64,000 nt of DNA from Bicyclus anynana (Eukaryota > Arthropoda > Insecta > Lepidoptera > Nymphalidae): assembly GCF_947172395.1 (NCBI RefSeq), contig NC_069099.1:8933740-8997739 (forward strand), given 5' to 3'. The notes beneath the pieces were generated by a model. It had not been told where the DNA came from. It ran no database searches and worked only from the letters and a program-made list of their open reading frames with translations. A program made the position numbers and the translations under genes. The stretch's first letter is position 1. The number at the start of each line of letters is the position of its first letter. Shown in pieces: positions 11,646 through 22,455 of this stretch.

Positions 11646-12158
11646 GAGTCTTAGGGCCATAAATCATTTCTCTATATCTATCTCGCTTGCACTTATGGGT
11701 CTTATGGAGCCGTCTAGTGAAGGGTGTAACAATGAAAGACATATTATCGATAAGTAAAGTTTATTATCGTATCTTGTTCACAAAATTAAAAAAATTAACA
11801 ATATTTGATTTAATATAATACATATTTCATATTATATAATTATTAACTAAATAAAATTAATCTTCATCTGAGTCTTCATCATCAGAATCTTCGTCTTCTG
11901 CCAAATTTATTATATATTAGTATCCATAGTGCGCAACGAGTAACACATGAATGTATTTATTTAATTGCAGTAAACACATTTATAGCAAAAAAAATACGCA
12001 ATGCAATTACATTAGAAACCGACCAATCAGAATCGTCCAAATCATTATTGACTCATCATTAGCACGTGCGCAGGTAGCCGTTTATCGATAATTAGGGTGC
12101 GCAGGTAGGCGCGCTGCACATTCCTATCTTTTTTGACTTTTATGACCGGACGACTCAG
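11646..12158. mobile_element. Putative non-autonomous TIR element, ~513 bp
   Basis: The ends are imperfect inverted repeats: CTGAGTCTTAGGGCCATAAA at 11646 and, read inward on the other strand, CTGAGTCGTCCGGTCATAAA from 12158 (16 of 20 match). No clear target-site duplication was found, so the exact ends and superfamily are open. The minus strand contains a short acidic open tail, described separately. Confidence 0.5.
11867..11926 (-). pseudogene. Acidic C-terminal tail, coding remnant or terminal exon
   Basis: The minus strand reads AEDEDSDDEDSDED followed by TAA at 11867-11869. The frame is open for 19 codons back to a stop near 11927. An AATAAA-type signal on minus (plus TTTATT at about 11759-11764) lies roughly 100 bp downstream. 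It sits inside the putative TIR element, so it could be the last codons of a deleted transposase. The run could also be chance (GAW)n-like sequence. Confidence 0.3.
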
Positions 12159-12855
12159 ATGATAATGCGCATACTATAGGTAGATTTGTGTCGGTGTTCA
12201 AATTAAATTACGAATATCTTTATAGAAGAACTCGTATGCATACATCCATAGAGAAAATAAACGATTTTGTTATAAGTGAACAGGTAATTAACACAATATA
12301 ATCAGTCACTAGAATGGAAGGTATTCTATACCATAAGCTGTTTGATAAATAAAATGTTACCCATTTTTCTGTATTAAAACTATAAGTAGTCATTTGTCTA
12401 GCTAAAGGAAAACATTATACAAAATATTAAGATAATTAAATATTCCTAGTGGTAGAATTAATTAAAAATTATTAACTGATAAAATATACTTAGCTGCCAT
12501 TTCTATACTTTAATTAATATATTGCAACATTATATCGAATCACAAATTAATTCTTTTGATTTATAATATTTTAATTAATTATTTATTATAGATACATTAT
12601 GACTAATTTATCTACGAGTATAAGCTATTATCCTATTTAACATGCATATTTGTTCGTTGAATAGTGGTAGAATGTGAAAGCACAGCTTTGCTTTACAATA
12701 TTTTCGCAAATAGATAAGATATTATTTATTATAGTTAAGACATAACTAGGTATCTAATTTCTCAGAATTTTGTTGAGACTACTGTGAGTATGTTTTTTCT
12801 TACGAGTCTTTTTTCTTGCAATGCTAGATTATATAATGATATCACACAACATGTA
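12159..12855. other. Unassigned AT-rich stretch
   Basis: No gene or repeat recognised. Confidence 0.5.
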
Positions 12856-13290
12856 TACAGGATGTCAATGTAGTTTTTATTGAGTAACGACTTTTACATA
12901 ATCAACCCATTTCAGAATGAAAATAGCAATTGTGTCGAAGATTTTGAAAATACTAATGATGCAAATCTTTGGAATCCTTTTTATATCGTTTAACATAAAA
13001 AAAGTAATAGGGCCCGTTTTTGGAAAAACTCACTTTGTAAAAGAAAAAAACTAAAATTTTATTAGCTGAGACAACTATTCAAAAATACCAATAAAATAAA
13101 CGCTTTAATTGTTTAGCACATGGTACGACTAAATTGCACTGAAGGTAGAGGGATTTTGTATTTTGTACAAAAATCAATATAACTTAAAAACCGTCAGATT
13201 TCGTCTAACATATGTTGCGTTATTTTATTAGCCCTTGATATTAGCTATCACCTTGTAAAGTATGTCGTAATATTTACGGGACAGCCTGTA
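12856..13290. mobile_element. Mariner/Tc1-like non-autonomous element
   Basis: The termini are inverted: TATACAGGATGTC at about 12854 and GACAGCCTGTATA at about 13280-13292. TA-flanked CAGG...CCTG ends are typical of Tc1/mariner derivatives. The interior is AT-rich and non-coding. The terminal octamer is shared with the insertion at 36967-37354, but the interiors do not obviously match. Confidence 0.6.
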
Positions 13291-13701
13291 TATATAGATG
13301 GGTAGAAAGAGTATTTAGCTACTCATAGTTATTTTCAAGCATCGTTTTACTATGCATGTATATTTTCATGTTCCAAAGAGAATACATTATAAAAGCTGAC
13401 TACACCAACGCCTGTTAAAACTAGGTACTGATAAACACAAAATCTGTAGGCAGCAGACGGTAGTCACTAAGTATGTAACTCGCATAACTGGTGACAATTT
13501 AGCACAAACGAGCTGAAACTAGTGGCCTTTCAGGAAGTTTGTAAATATTCAGATAGTTGCTTCAAGTTGTATCCGTAAGACGTGAGCCGTCCCTTGGGAC
13601 TAAACAGTAATTTGTAACGCTAAGCATCTCTGTCCAGAGAGATAAGGGTCTAAAAGGAGTATCTACGTTATTTTCCTGCACGTAAATATTACAGGGGTAT
13701 T
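13291..13701. other. Unassigned stretch
   Basis: No gene or repeat recognised. Confidence 0.5.
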
Positions 13702-14028
13702 AATATATATATACTAATATTACAAAATATGTGAAATTGTTTGTGTCTGTCTGTCTGTGTGTTTGTTTGTCCGTTTTTCAAAATGACGAATGATGAATGA
13801 GCGACGGATGGATGATTTTTTAAGTGGAGATAGTTGAAAGGGTTGAGAGTGATGTTACTTTTTATCTCTTTCTAACCCCCTAGTTTGTATGAAGCATTTC
13901 GCAATTTTCAAGTTTGAAAGCTAAAAATGCACTAAAAAAACACAGTGCATCATTTTTTTTAATAGGGTAGGGTAGGGATAGGGAGGAAGTGCGCATAAGT
14001 CAAAACGGAGCTTGACTGGGTCCGCTAG
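13702..14028 (+). mobile_element. Helitron-like element, GGGTAGGG family
   Basis: The 5' end has TATACTAATATTAC and a (TGTC)n patch. The interior contains a small hairpin (AAATGCACT...CAGTGCATC). The 3' end is GGGTAGGGATAGGGAGGAAG, then GGGTCCGCTAG before T. It shares its last ~65 bp with 7.1 and 55.9 kb. Confidence 0.75.
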
Positions 14029-14043
14029 TCAAGTATGTTTATA

Positions 14044-14195
14044 TTCATCATTATCAGTCTAATTTAACGGCCTTTTTAGGAGAGGAGATATGGTGCTAAG
14101 ATTCACCACGCTGCTGCTATAAGGCCGGCGAGCGCAGAATGATAATTATGTTTAACTTTTTAAAAAACACTATCAGATGATCATGATGATACTCA
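14044..14195 (-). mobile_element. SINE family C, partial
   Basis: It contains the family signature CACCACGCTGCT followed by CAGATGATCATGATGAT. Compare 62.78-63.09 kb. The tRNA-like head is absent. The 3' tail is the ATCATTATC run at the 14044 side. Confidence 0.55.
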
Positions 14196-14237
14196 GTAGA
14201 TACTTGTATTTCATAGACTGATTCGAACTGGACTCGA

Positions 14238-14269
14238 ATGCTTCGAATCCATCTCGTGATTCGAAGCAT
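14238..14269. repeat. Perfect 12-bp hairpin
   Basis: ATGCTTCGAATC (14238-14249) and GATTCGAAGCAT (14258-14269) are exact inverses separated by 8 bp. Confidence 0.85.
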
Positions 14270-14744
14270 CAAAGGCTAATAACTGGATCGAGCTTGTTAT
14301 TATATATTGTGGTTGCTTTATATATAGGTGAATTCATTTTGTGTTTTATAAATGAATGAATATTAATATCCAAACCATACAAATAGGTTTCATATTTATA
14401 CGTTGTGGTTAAAAGCTGCTGATTGGGGGATTCAATAAGCCCGTAAAAGCATATCTGAATAAAACATTGGTAGTCTGAGATTACACTGTTATAGCGTTGC
14501 ATCCAACGTTGTCTATATCTATATGTATTTTAGTACCTAGTAGGTACTTTTTATTTAGCTGTATAAAATTTTTTATTGAATTTATTTCTTTTTTCGACAC
14601 ATTTCGTGTTCCAGAGCGTGTCTAACAATGAAATATCTAAACCAGTTACTACATAGTGAAATAAATGCATATTTATTTATTAGAAACGTTTATGTTTGTT
14701 TCTTTTATATATGTACTAAGTATAAACAATCAATCATATAAGGA
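14270..14744. other. Unassigned AT-rich stretch
   Basis: No gene or repeat recognised. Confidence 0.5.
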
Positions 14745-14922
14745 TATGTGCAGGACACATGATACGAGATCACGATGAATGGAGTAATAAAATAAGAAAA
14801 TGATATCCTAGAGAATGTAAAATGAAAAGATGTAGATTGCATTAGAGATGGGATTAAGTTATCAGAAAAGTAACTTGAGTGATGTGGAACAGAGTGGCTC
14901 ATTACAGACCAGAATGGAAAAA
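14745..14922 (+). pseudogene. Degenerate RTE-like LINE C-terminus
   Basis: One plus-strand frame reads AGHMIRDHDEWSNKIRK, stop, YPRECKMKRCRLH, stop, RWD, stop, VIRKVT, stop, VMWNRVAHYRPEWKN. The order AGHM, (W)YPR, RWDD, W.RVA.RP.WK is that of the C-terminal region of RTE-type LINE proteins. Four in-frame stops (several at expected Trp/Asp/Gly codons) show it is dead. A long frame on the opposite strand here is a shadow. Confidence 0.65.
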
Positions 14923-15502
14923 CAATATTAATATATAATAATGTAATTATTTTGCTGTAATCCGCGAAAAGCCGACGAACCCATGCGACAACGTCACTCA
15001 TGTCCGACAAATACTCTCTACGTACGTTTCACCCCAAAATCGGAGCATCCTCAGGAGATGTTGACTCTACAACGTGCAATTGCAAAGTATAATATTAGTG
15101 ACAGTAAAAACTTTTACAGTGTAAATTGTATTTATAAAAAAAAATCGTAATATTCCACAGCCTAGCTTAAAAAAAATGGCAAGAATTTCAAGAGGATTAG
15201 CTGCAGGAGCTTGTCCCAAATAGCGATTTTGGTTGCAACTGCACAATGTGAAATTGTATGGCGAGACGAAATGGGGCCGCTCTTAGCCTGTGGCGGATTT
15301 AAATGAGGACTAGTATGCACCAGCGCGCTTCTACTCACTGCGGGGAACAGGCTAGACTTACATTTCTGTCACATTATGACTTAGGGCTTAATGTTCTTGT
15401 TTGCTTTTGCTAGTTACCTTTTTATATATAAGGTATTATTATTAGCTGGATTTTTTCCAAGTTTGTATGATTGTACACACAAATATGTAGAATATATAAT
15501 CA
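14923..15502. other. Unassigned stretch
   Basis: About 15020-15060 (TTTCACCCCAAAATCGGAGC) may be more LINE or SINE tail, but I could not place it. Confidence 0.4.
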
Positions 15503-15802
15503 GGCCTCCGTGGAGCAGTGGTACGCGCGGTGTCCAAGACGGAGGTTGGCTGGGCGATTGAGGTTTTCTTAATTGGTCTAGGTCTGGCTGGTGGGAAGCT
15601 TCGGCCGTGGCTAGTTACCACCCCACCGGTAAAGACGTACTGCCAAACGATTTAGCATTCTGGTACGATGTCGGTTAGCAATAAAAAAGGGGCTTGGATT
15701 TTCATGAACTTCCTAACAAATTAGCCTGCTTCCATCTTAGAGTGCATCATCACTTGCCATCACGTGAGATTATAGTCTAGGGCTAACTTGTAAAAAAAAA
15801 TA
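15503..15802 (+). mobile_element. SINE family B, longest copy
   Basis: This copy begins with the tRNA-like head (GGCCTCCGTGGAGCAGTGG = A box) and ends GGGCTAACTTGTAAAAAAAA. The B box expected after GACGGAGGT is missing: the sequence goes straight to TTGGCTGGGCGATTGAGG. The body (GGCCGTGGCTAGTTACCACC) matches the minus-strand copies. Confidence 0.8.
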
Positions 15803-16312
15803 TCTACATAAATTTTAGCGAATTAAATAAATGTAAATAAATATACTTATACGGATTTAGTTTTATAAGTGTAAACAATACCCAAAAAGGATGCAGTAGC
15901 TAACAGTCGATTTAGTATTAAGTATTACAGAACTGCATAATATCTCCGACTCAGTAGATTTTATTTTACAAAAATATATGTGGGAATATCAACCAAAACA
16001 AGTTAATTTATTCCGAAGCGTGGAGAGAAGAGCGTCGGTAACATTAAAATTTGAGCCTTGTCAGGTGCTAAGTCCATAATTTCCCGAGGGAACAATCCAG
16101 GATCGCATTTTAAGGGTTTTCATGAATGGCAACTCTAATTTCCATTGTTGTCTTGCTCTTGCTTAGTCGTGTAATGCCAAGCTAAATTTATTTCACCTGC
16201 CCGTGAAATCTGAGAAGCCCTGGAGACACCTTTTTTTAAAAAGTCAGGGTGAATTTTGTATGCTTTTAGGTTTTATATATTTTCTACAATGTCACTCGTT
16301 AATTTGATTATT
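15803..16312. other. Unassigned stretch
   Basis: No gene or repeat recognised. Confidence 0.5.
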
Positions 16313-16460
16313 ATGAGCGGCGTTGCAGCAGACATCTGATGTTATTAAGTTAATTAAGTAACGCCGTACATTTTTTCCAGCGCAGGAGTCGAAATATAAG
16401 GGTCGCAAGCCTTACTCTTCACTCACGTACTCACCACTGTACCGCTCAGAAATGACGGCA
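16313..16460 (-). mobile_element. Possible tRNA-derived SINE remnant
   Basis: On minus, TGAGCGGTACAGTGGTGAG resembles an A box and TATATTTCGACTCC resembles a degenerate B box about 45 bp on. No second copy was found in the window, so the call is weak. Confidence 0.3.
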
Positions 16461-16894
16461 TAGTGCTCAGAGTTATTTTCTGATATAGTACCAGTCTTCT
16501 AAGCGTTATTCACGTTAGGTCATTTCACAGGTAATTTTTGTTCAAGGGCTTGTAGTCTATATCTATCTTGATGTTGAACTTTTACCTATGAAACCCTACC
16601 TACCCTGAAACCAAAGGGATTTATAAGATTGGCTTGTTTATTGCTCCTACCACGCAATATCGTGTGATTGTCTTGAATGCTGGTGATTCTGAAGTAAGAA
16701 CAAGCGATGGTTACCACTTCAAGAAAGATGGCCCTTCTGCTTGTTCCAACAACTGTAAAATAGAATGTTTTACCATAAGGTAACACATTCTATTATTATT
16801 TACGGTAATACCTTTCGAGCTAAGGGTCTGATTATTATTACTGTTGTAGTAATTTCATGAAATACAAGTGATAAGTACATAATTACATATTTTA
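16461..16894. other. Unassigned stretch
   Basis: No gene or repeat recognised. Confidence 0.5.
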
Positions 16895-17084
16895 CTAGCA
16901 GACGGCCCGCTGTTTTATCCACGTAGTTTCTGTTCCGTTGGAATACGAGGATAAAATATAGCTTATGATACTCACAAATAACGTGACTTTCTATTGGTAA
17001 AAGAATGTTTAAAATCGATTTATTAAACCCAAAGATTGTCCCCCACAACCTCATAGAATTTACCTTTTATAATATAAGTATAGA
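16895..17084 (-). mobile_element. Helitron-like element, complete
   Basis: The minus strand starts TCTATACTTATATTATAAAAG and ends GTCTGCTAG. It includes GGTTGTGGGGGACAATC and AAAGTCACGTTATTTGTGAG. Same family as 81-229 and 62341-62534. Confidence 0.8.
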
Positions 17085-18244
17085 ATAATTATATCTATGT
17101 GAACTAATTTTACTCAATTTTGTTTCAGGTATGAATACATATCATAAACAGAAACTGAAACGCCTACTGATTTTGGTGAGCAATTATTTCAGTACGCGCA
17201 ATAGTTTCCTTTAGCAGTGCATAAACAAAGTTGGGGAGTTAGCTTAGACCCGGTTCGTTACTCCTGCTTCCTGTGTAAAGTTTAAACTACACTGTTTGTT
17301 TAGGTTTACAATGGCCATCGACGACTTTGTGTCCCAATCTTACAATACTACATAGCTTTGGCGTGACTTTGATATTTAAAATAAAAATCTCCTTAATAAA
17401 GTAAATCCAATTCCATAAATAAATAAAGCTATAGAATTTGCAAGTAATACTTAGAAACTCTTAAAGTTAAACAACAATTTTATATATTTCCTTAAGCTAT
17501 TGCTTTAAGCATACTGTTTGAAGTTTAAAAAATAATTTTAACAACCATTTATTTTCCAGTGCTCTTTGCTCAGACATTTGTGTAAGGCGTAATTTTGAAA
17601 TTAAAATTAACGTTTCAAAATTAACATAACATAATTCCAAGTCAATAAATTATTTAACTGTTTTTAGATATGAAATAGTGTAAAACTCCCTAAACATAAA
17701 ATGATCAATTATGATCAATAATGATCAATAAACTGAACATTATACAGCTGAGAGAGTAGGTCCAGATAAACCTTTAACTGTTCACGAAGTTCTTCTAAGT
17801 TTAGCTGTGCGTTGGTTAATACTAGATATGTTGTTTGGACTGCAAATGCATTGTTTGATGTATCACGTACCAGACACAGGATTGGTCAGTCTGATAGAAT
17901 TAGTTCGAACCCCGGTGTTGCGAATTGAGAACTTCGGTTAGCTCTTTAGGTTTAGACACGCTACTCCGAACTTTAAGACGAGCGAGATAACCGGATAGAC
18001 GAAGGGTTACGTTAAACTTTGTTTAGTATCAGCTGTAAGTCACGGAATACTATTTAGTTTTATATTATCAATGTGCTGGTATTGATAACAAGTGACGCAA
18101 AAGTGTGGCCAATTAAGTCCAAGTCAAGTGTATAGGCGATGTAGCGTTATTATTTTACTTAAACCATTTATATTTTTAAACTGTAAAGATTTGATATTAG
18201 AACACAATCACATTAATAACATTGTAACACTGACTAATAGTAGG
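17085..18244. other. Unassigned stretch with a small tandem repeat
   Basis: Three tandem ATGATCAATA-like units lie at 17701-17731. No gene recognised. Confidence 0.5.
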
Positions 18245-18520
18245 AGATCCGTATAAGAAACGACCTTCACCAATCTGTATAATAGATGAAATTGTTTTAT
18301 ATTCAATTTAGTTCCTTAAAAATATATTGTCAGCAGGTTGCCTAAAAACTTCCTATCAAAACTATAATTTATTAACTATTATTATTATTAACGATATTTT
18401 TGCTACGAGTTTTTAGGCAATCTTCTCGCAATATATTTTTTGACGTACTGAATTGGATGAAAACCATTTCATTTTTCATCCATTAAACAGATGGGTGAAG
18501 GTCGTTTCTAATACGGATCT
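18245..18520. mobile_element. Foldback (palindromic) MITE, 276 bp
   Basis: The outer arms AGATCCGTATAAGAAACGAC and its near-exact inverse at 18501-18520 extend to about 33 bp. Inner segments also pair: TTGCCTAAAAACTT with GAGTTTTTAGGCAA, and AATATATTGTCAG with CGCAATATATT. Almost the whole element can form one long hairpin. No TSD is clear. Confidence 0.85.
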
Positions 18521-18599
18521 TATCTCGGTCGGAGTAAGGATCGCTCTTAGAGTATAGGTGTTAAGTCGCATGTCTGCTACAATATCAGTGATATTGTGA

Positions 18600-18601
<2 letters not shown>

Positions 18602-18639
<38 letters not shown>
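18602..18639. repeat. (GT)n microsatellite
   Basis: About 18 uninterrupted GT units. Confidence 0.95.
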
Positions 18640-18640
<1 letters not shown>

Positions 18641-19122
18641 TAAAATACCATTAGTGCTCTAAGATATTGCTATTTTTACTAGCTTTAAATGTCATGACAA
18701 CACAATAATAAACACTCACAAGAAAAAGTGTAAAAGTTCATATTTAATCACTATAAAGGAAGGCTAATTTACATCCTGTTCATTGGTTTGAAAAATCCGC
18801 TGACCTGCTTATTGGTGACATAATAACTCTACGATAAGGGAAATTCATTTTAAAATTACTTTGGATTTCTCTAACGACAGATGAAAGAGGGAGGAAAATT
18901 GAACTTTTGTACTTAAACTTTTTAATTGCTTGATAACGGACCAATTGCGATTCTTGGGAACAAATAATTTGAATTGAACGTGAAGAAATGTGACTGTGAT
19001 ATTTTCATGGTGTCACAACTTAATATAAAATAAAGTTCAAGTTTTATAAAATCCTCGCACGATGAGTGAAGTTTTTTTAATTGTTGTAAATAAAATAAAG
19101 AAAAAAAAATATTGATTTTAAG
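18640..19122. other. Unassigned AT-rich stretch
   Basis: No gene or repeat recognised. Confidence 0.5.
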
Positions 19123-19281
19123 TTTGTTTATTTGTCTTGGCTCCGAATTTACTGAACCGATTTGAAAAACTCTTTCACTGATAGGAAGCTGCTCTATCCC
19201 CGGGTGTTATAGGTTATAATTTATCCCCGTATTCCTACGGGAACGGGTACTACGCCGGTAAATTTACGTGGCTTCGGCTAG
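19123..19281 (+). mobile_element. Helitron-like element
   Basis: Contains GAACCGATTTGAAAAACTC, TTATCCCCGTATTCCTACGG and the end TTCGGCTAG followed by T. The 5' end is truncated. Confidence 0.7.
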
Positions 19282-22009
19282 TCTTTCATAAAAAAATTTT
19301 TATGAATTAATTTTAAATCAATCAATAAAAGAGGGATTTAAAAGAACAATTTTCAATTTGAAATAAGAACACGCTTTCATTAAAGCTTCCGTGACATGTG
19401 ACACTTGTAGACCAATCAAACACAATCAGAGCACCCTCACAAAGGCATCAACAGTTTTTCGCAGTGAAAATGACTTTGTGAAACATTGCTAATATTAATT
19501 TGAACGCGAATTTTGGGCTGTTCTCCAATAATATAATATCTTATCAAGTTCTCACTGCATTAAAATTAATAGGATAACAAAAGCTTGTTATTTATAAATA
19601 TTCAAGTACTTATGATAAATGTAAATATATTATCATGTATATCGTTCGGTTATCGGTATAATTGTTCTAAAAATTAACTCGGACAGACTGACATACAAAA
19701 TTCTAAAAAAGTTCGTTTGTGCTTTTAGTATTGTGTAAATAACCATTTTAGCACTTGAAAAACATAGATAAGTATTAAATTAAATCATAGACAGACATTT
19801 GATTTTATTTATATGTATTGATGTTATGGGGTGAGAAGCAGTAGAGATATAAATAGTAGCTAAACGTCCAATTTCTGTAAATTGAGTATACTATGCAATC
19901 ATTTCATAAGGTGCTGAAGTAATAAATATTGCCACGGTTCGACTATTGAATATTAAAAGACCATTGCGAAACATTATCTTGATGCCCCTCAAATGGACGA
20001 GGGCCAAAGGGTTAGCCTTTAGGCTCTCGACGCCCCTTGGCGCAGTCTCCGCCAGGGGACACTCGACATTGAACCTTCTAACGTTGACGAGGCAGTTAAA
20101 TAAGGCCCATGTATTTTTAAACATTGCAAATTACGCAGCTGAAGAGTTTAAACATCGCTTAAACACATCCAAGATTATTTTTGAAGTCTTACAGTTGAAT
20201 TTTAAATACACAAGAAGAAAATTTGAATATTTTCCTTCTTACCAGACGTCTTGAGTTAATGGTCTGCGGAAGTGTGAGAACACTTACGGTCACAGACGGG
20301 TGCCATTCTAATTGTCGGCTAAAGTTTTATAGGAAACTCCGAAATATTTTTACTACTTTTTTCCATTTTTAGCTACATTTTTCTTAATATAATACTTTAA
20401 AAGCAGTTTATATAACTTACCTACAGTTTTTAAAATAGAGTTTAATACTTTAGTTACTTTTCTGTTAAATTTAGCTTTAGATTACGATTTTTCTCAGAAT
20501 TGTATTCTGCGTCGAATGAACTATCGTTATTAATAGAATTATCTTCAATTTCAATCCATTATTCGCAGGATTAACAGCTCTCTACCAGAATTATAAATAC
20601 TTTAAGTAGAAGTTGAAATAAACGGCCCGTTATGTCTATAGTCGAAACCTATTGGTTTCGACTCATAAAATCATGGTCTAAACTCGCAAAAATATAATAC
20701 TTCGGTTTACCAACTGTTCAGTAGATGCCTCAAGAGATAAATAAGCCTGTTGTGAAGTTTGTTATCTATTATTATTTGGCGACGAGTACTTATATTATTG
20801 TAGCAGATCTAAATTCACTACGAGGCATTTTATTGAAACGAAAATTCCATTGTTCTTTCCAATAAACGAGAAACTAAACAAATCAGAAACAATAGGCCCA
20901 AGCGAGTTTCACTCTCATAGCATTTAAACTTTTCCCGTAAGCCCTGCAAATTTCGTATGGAATATACAGAGATCCATGTCAACCGTGTACTTGTGAGTTG
21001 TGACACGCGTCTGCTTTAGAATTTCAATGTGGACCAAGGGTGCCCGATGGGGGACATGATGGGGTTTAGTGACTTGCGCCGCGTCAAGGGATTTGTACCT
21101 CAAAGTTTGATTGTACCGGATATTGTCAGTATGGTTAATTTGTTTCGTATAGGCACTTTGATAACGTGTAATGTTATGTTTATATTAGTAAGTAATACTC
21201 GTATTTAATTATAATTTATAGTAATTTGTTGCCATATTTATAGAGTACAATAAACAATGATTAAGCATTAGCTACTTACATTGATTTTGTGGCTTGTATA
21301 CCATGGTATGTAAAATTAAAAAATCTTTTCTACATTTTAGACCATAGAACTTTTCCTATAACGGTCAGGTGTTTTTCTGATACAAAATAGTAAGGCCAAT
21401 CACCCTTATTCTTACAAACACAAAAATAGCCATGATCAATTAATTGAACATTCTATTGCTACTTATTAGTTTAATATATAAAGTTATATTAGAGTAATAT
21501 AATTCTATATGTTTAGGTTCACTAACAATACTGACATAGTTTTTAAGATAAAAATTGTTACTAATCTTACTTACTCTTCTAGATTAATTCTCAATTCTAT
21601 GGTGTAAACCGAAGTAAAAAGTTATTAATTTATTTAATATATCAGCGCCACTCTTTTTATTTTTAACTTATATTTTAGTTTTTACTCAGAACTCAAACTT
21701 AGAATTTCGTGAAATATAAAACTAAGCTACCTATGAATTAACAAAACAATAGACAGACATCTCTATTGGATCAAGAATGTTAATTTACATTATCAGTCAA
21801 CTGGGACTACGAACCAATATTTCCAATGAAGCAGATGAAAACTCCCGAGTTCGTTCATTTGCCCGTTTTCGCATTCCACCAAGGGAGATTGGAAACTTTG
21901 TCGCTTCCAGAATTTCAATAAAGATGCCGAAAGAAATATCAGTACCCAGTTCCCCAATAACGGCCGAAACTGAGGCCTTCGTATGGAACAAACTGTAAGA
22001 GAAAGCGGA
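19282..22009. other. Unassigned stretch, 2.7 kb
   Basis: No exon recognised. A higher-GC patch at 19980-20080 carries overlapping frames on both strands (102 and 77 codons) with no known motif. A perfect 10-bp hairpin (AGTCGAAACC/GGTTTCGACT, loop TATT) lies at 20640-20663. A further patch with frames on both strands at 21777-21998 is also unrecognised. Confidence 0.5.
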
Positions 22010-22236
22010 TCTACTCTACTCTAATATTATATATACACAGGATGTATACAGGATAGATTTGTATTTTTGTATGTAACGAATAAACTCAAAAGCTTCTGGA
22101 CCGATTTTAAAAATTCATTCATCAATAGATACCTGATAATGTGGCTACATTATCAGTGAGTAACATAGGCTATATTTTATCCCCGTGTACCCACAGGAAT
22201 GGAATTTATGCGAGCGGAACGGCGAGGTTGTGCTAG
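22010..22236 (+). mobile_element. Helitron-like element
   Basis: Starts TCTACTCTACTCTAATATTA, contains CTGGACCGATTTTAAAAATT and GGCTATATTTTATCCCCGTG, and ends GGTTGTGCTAG followed by T. The 5' part includes an extra ACAGGATGTATACAGGAT patch. Confidence 0.75.
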
Positions 22237-22258
22237 TCAGTGATGAAGTGTACAACCA

Positions 22259-22455
22259 GTTTTTTTATTCTTTACAAGGTAGCCCTTAACTACAATCTCA
22301 ACTGATGGAAAGTGATGATGCAATCTAAGATAGAAGCTGGTTATGTTGTTAGGAGGAGGATTTGAATCCACACTCCTTTCGGTTTCTACGCGCCATCGTA
22401 CCGGAACGCTAAAGCGCTTGTAACTAGCCACGACCGAAGGCTCCCACTAGTAAAA
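22259..22455 (-). mobile_element. SINE family B, partial
   Basis: On plus: a T run, ATTCTTTACAAGGTAGCCC, TTTCGGTTTCTACGCGCC and GTACCGGAACGCTAAAGCGC. The minus-strand head is missing. It lies 22 bp after a Helitron end. Confidence 0.75.

Noticed and set aside
19891..20254. Overlapping frames of 77 and 102 codons in a GC-richer patch
   Set aside because: No domain; the patch explains the open frames.
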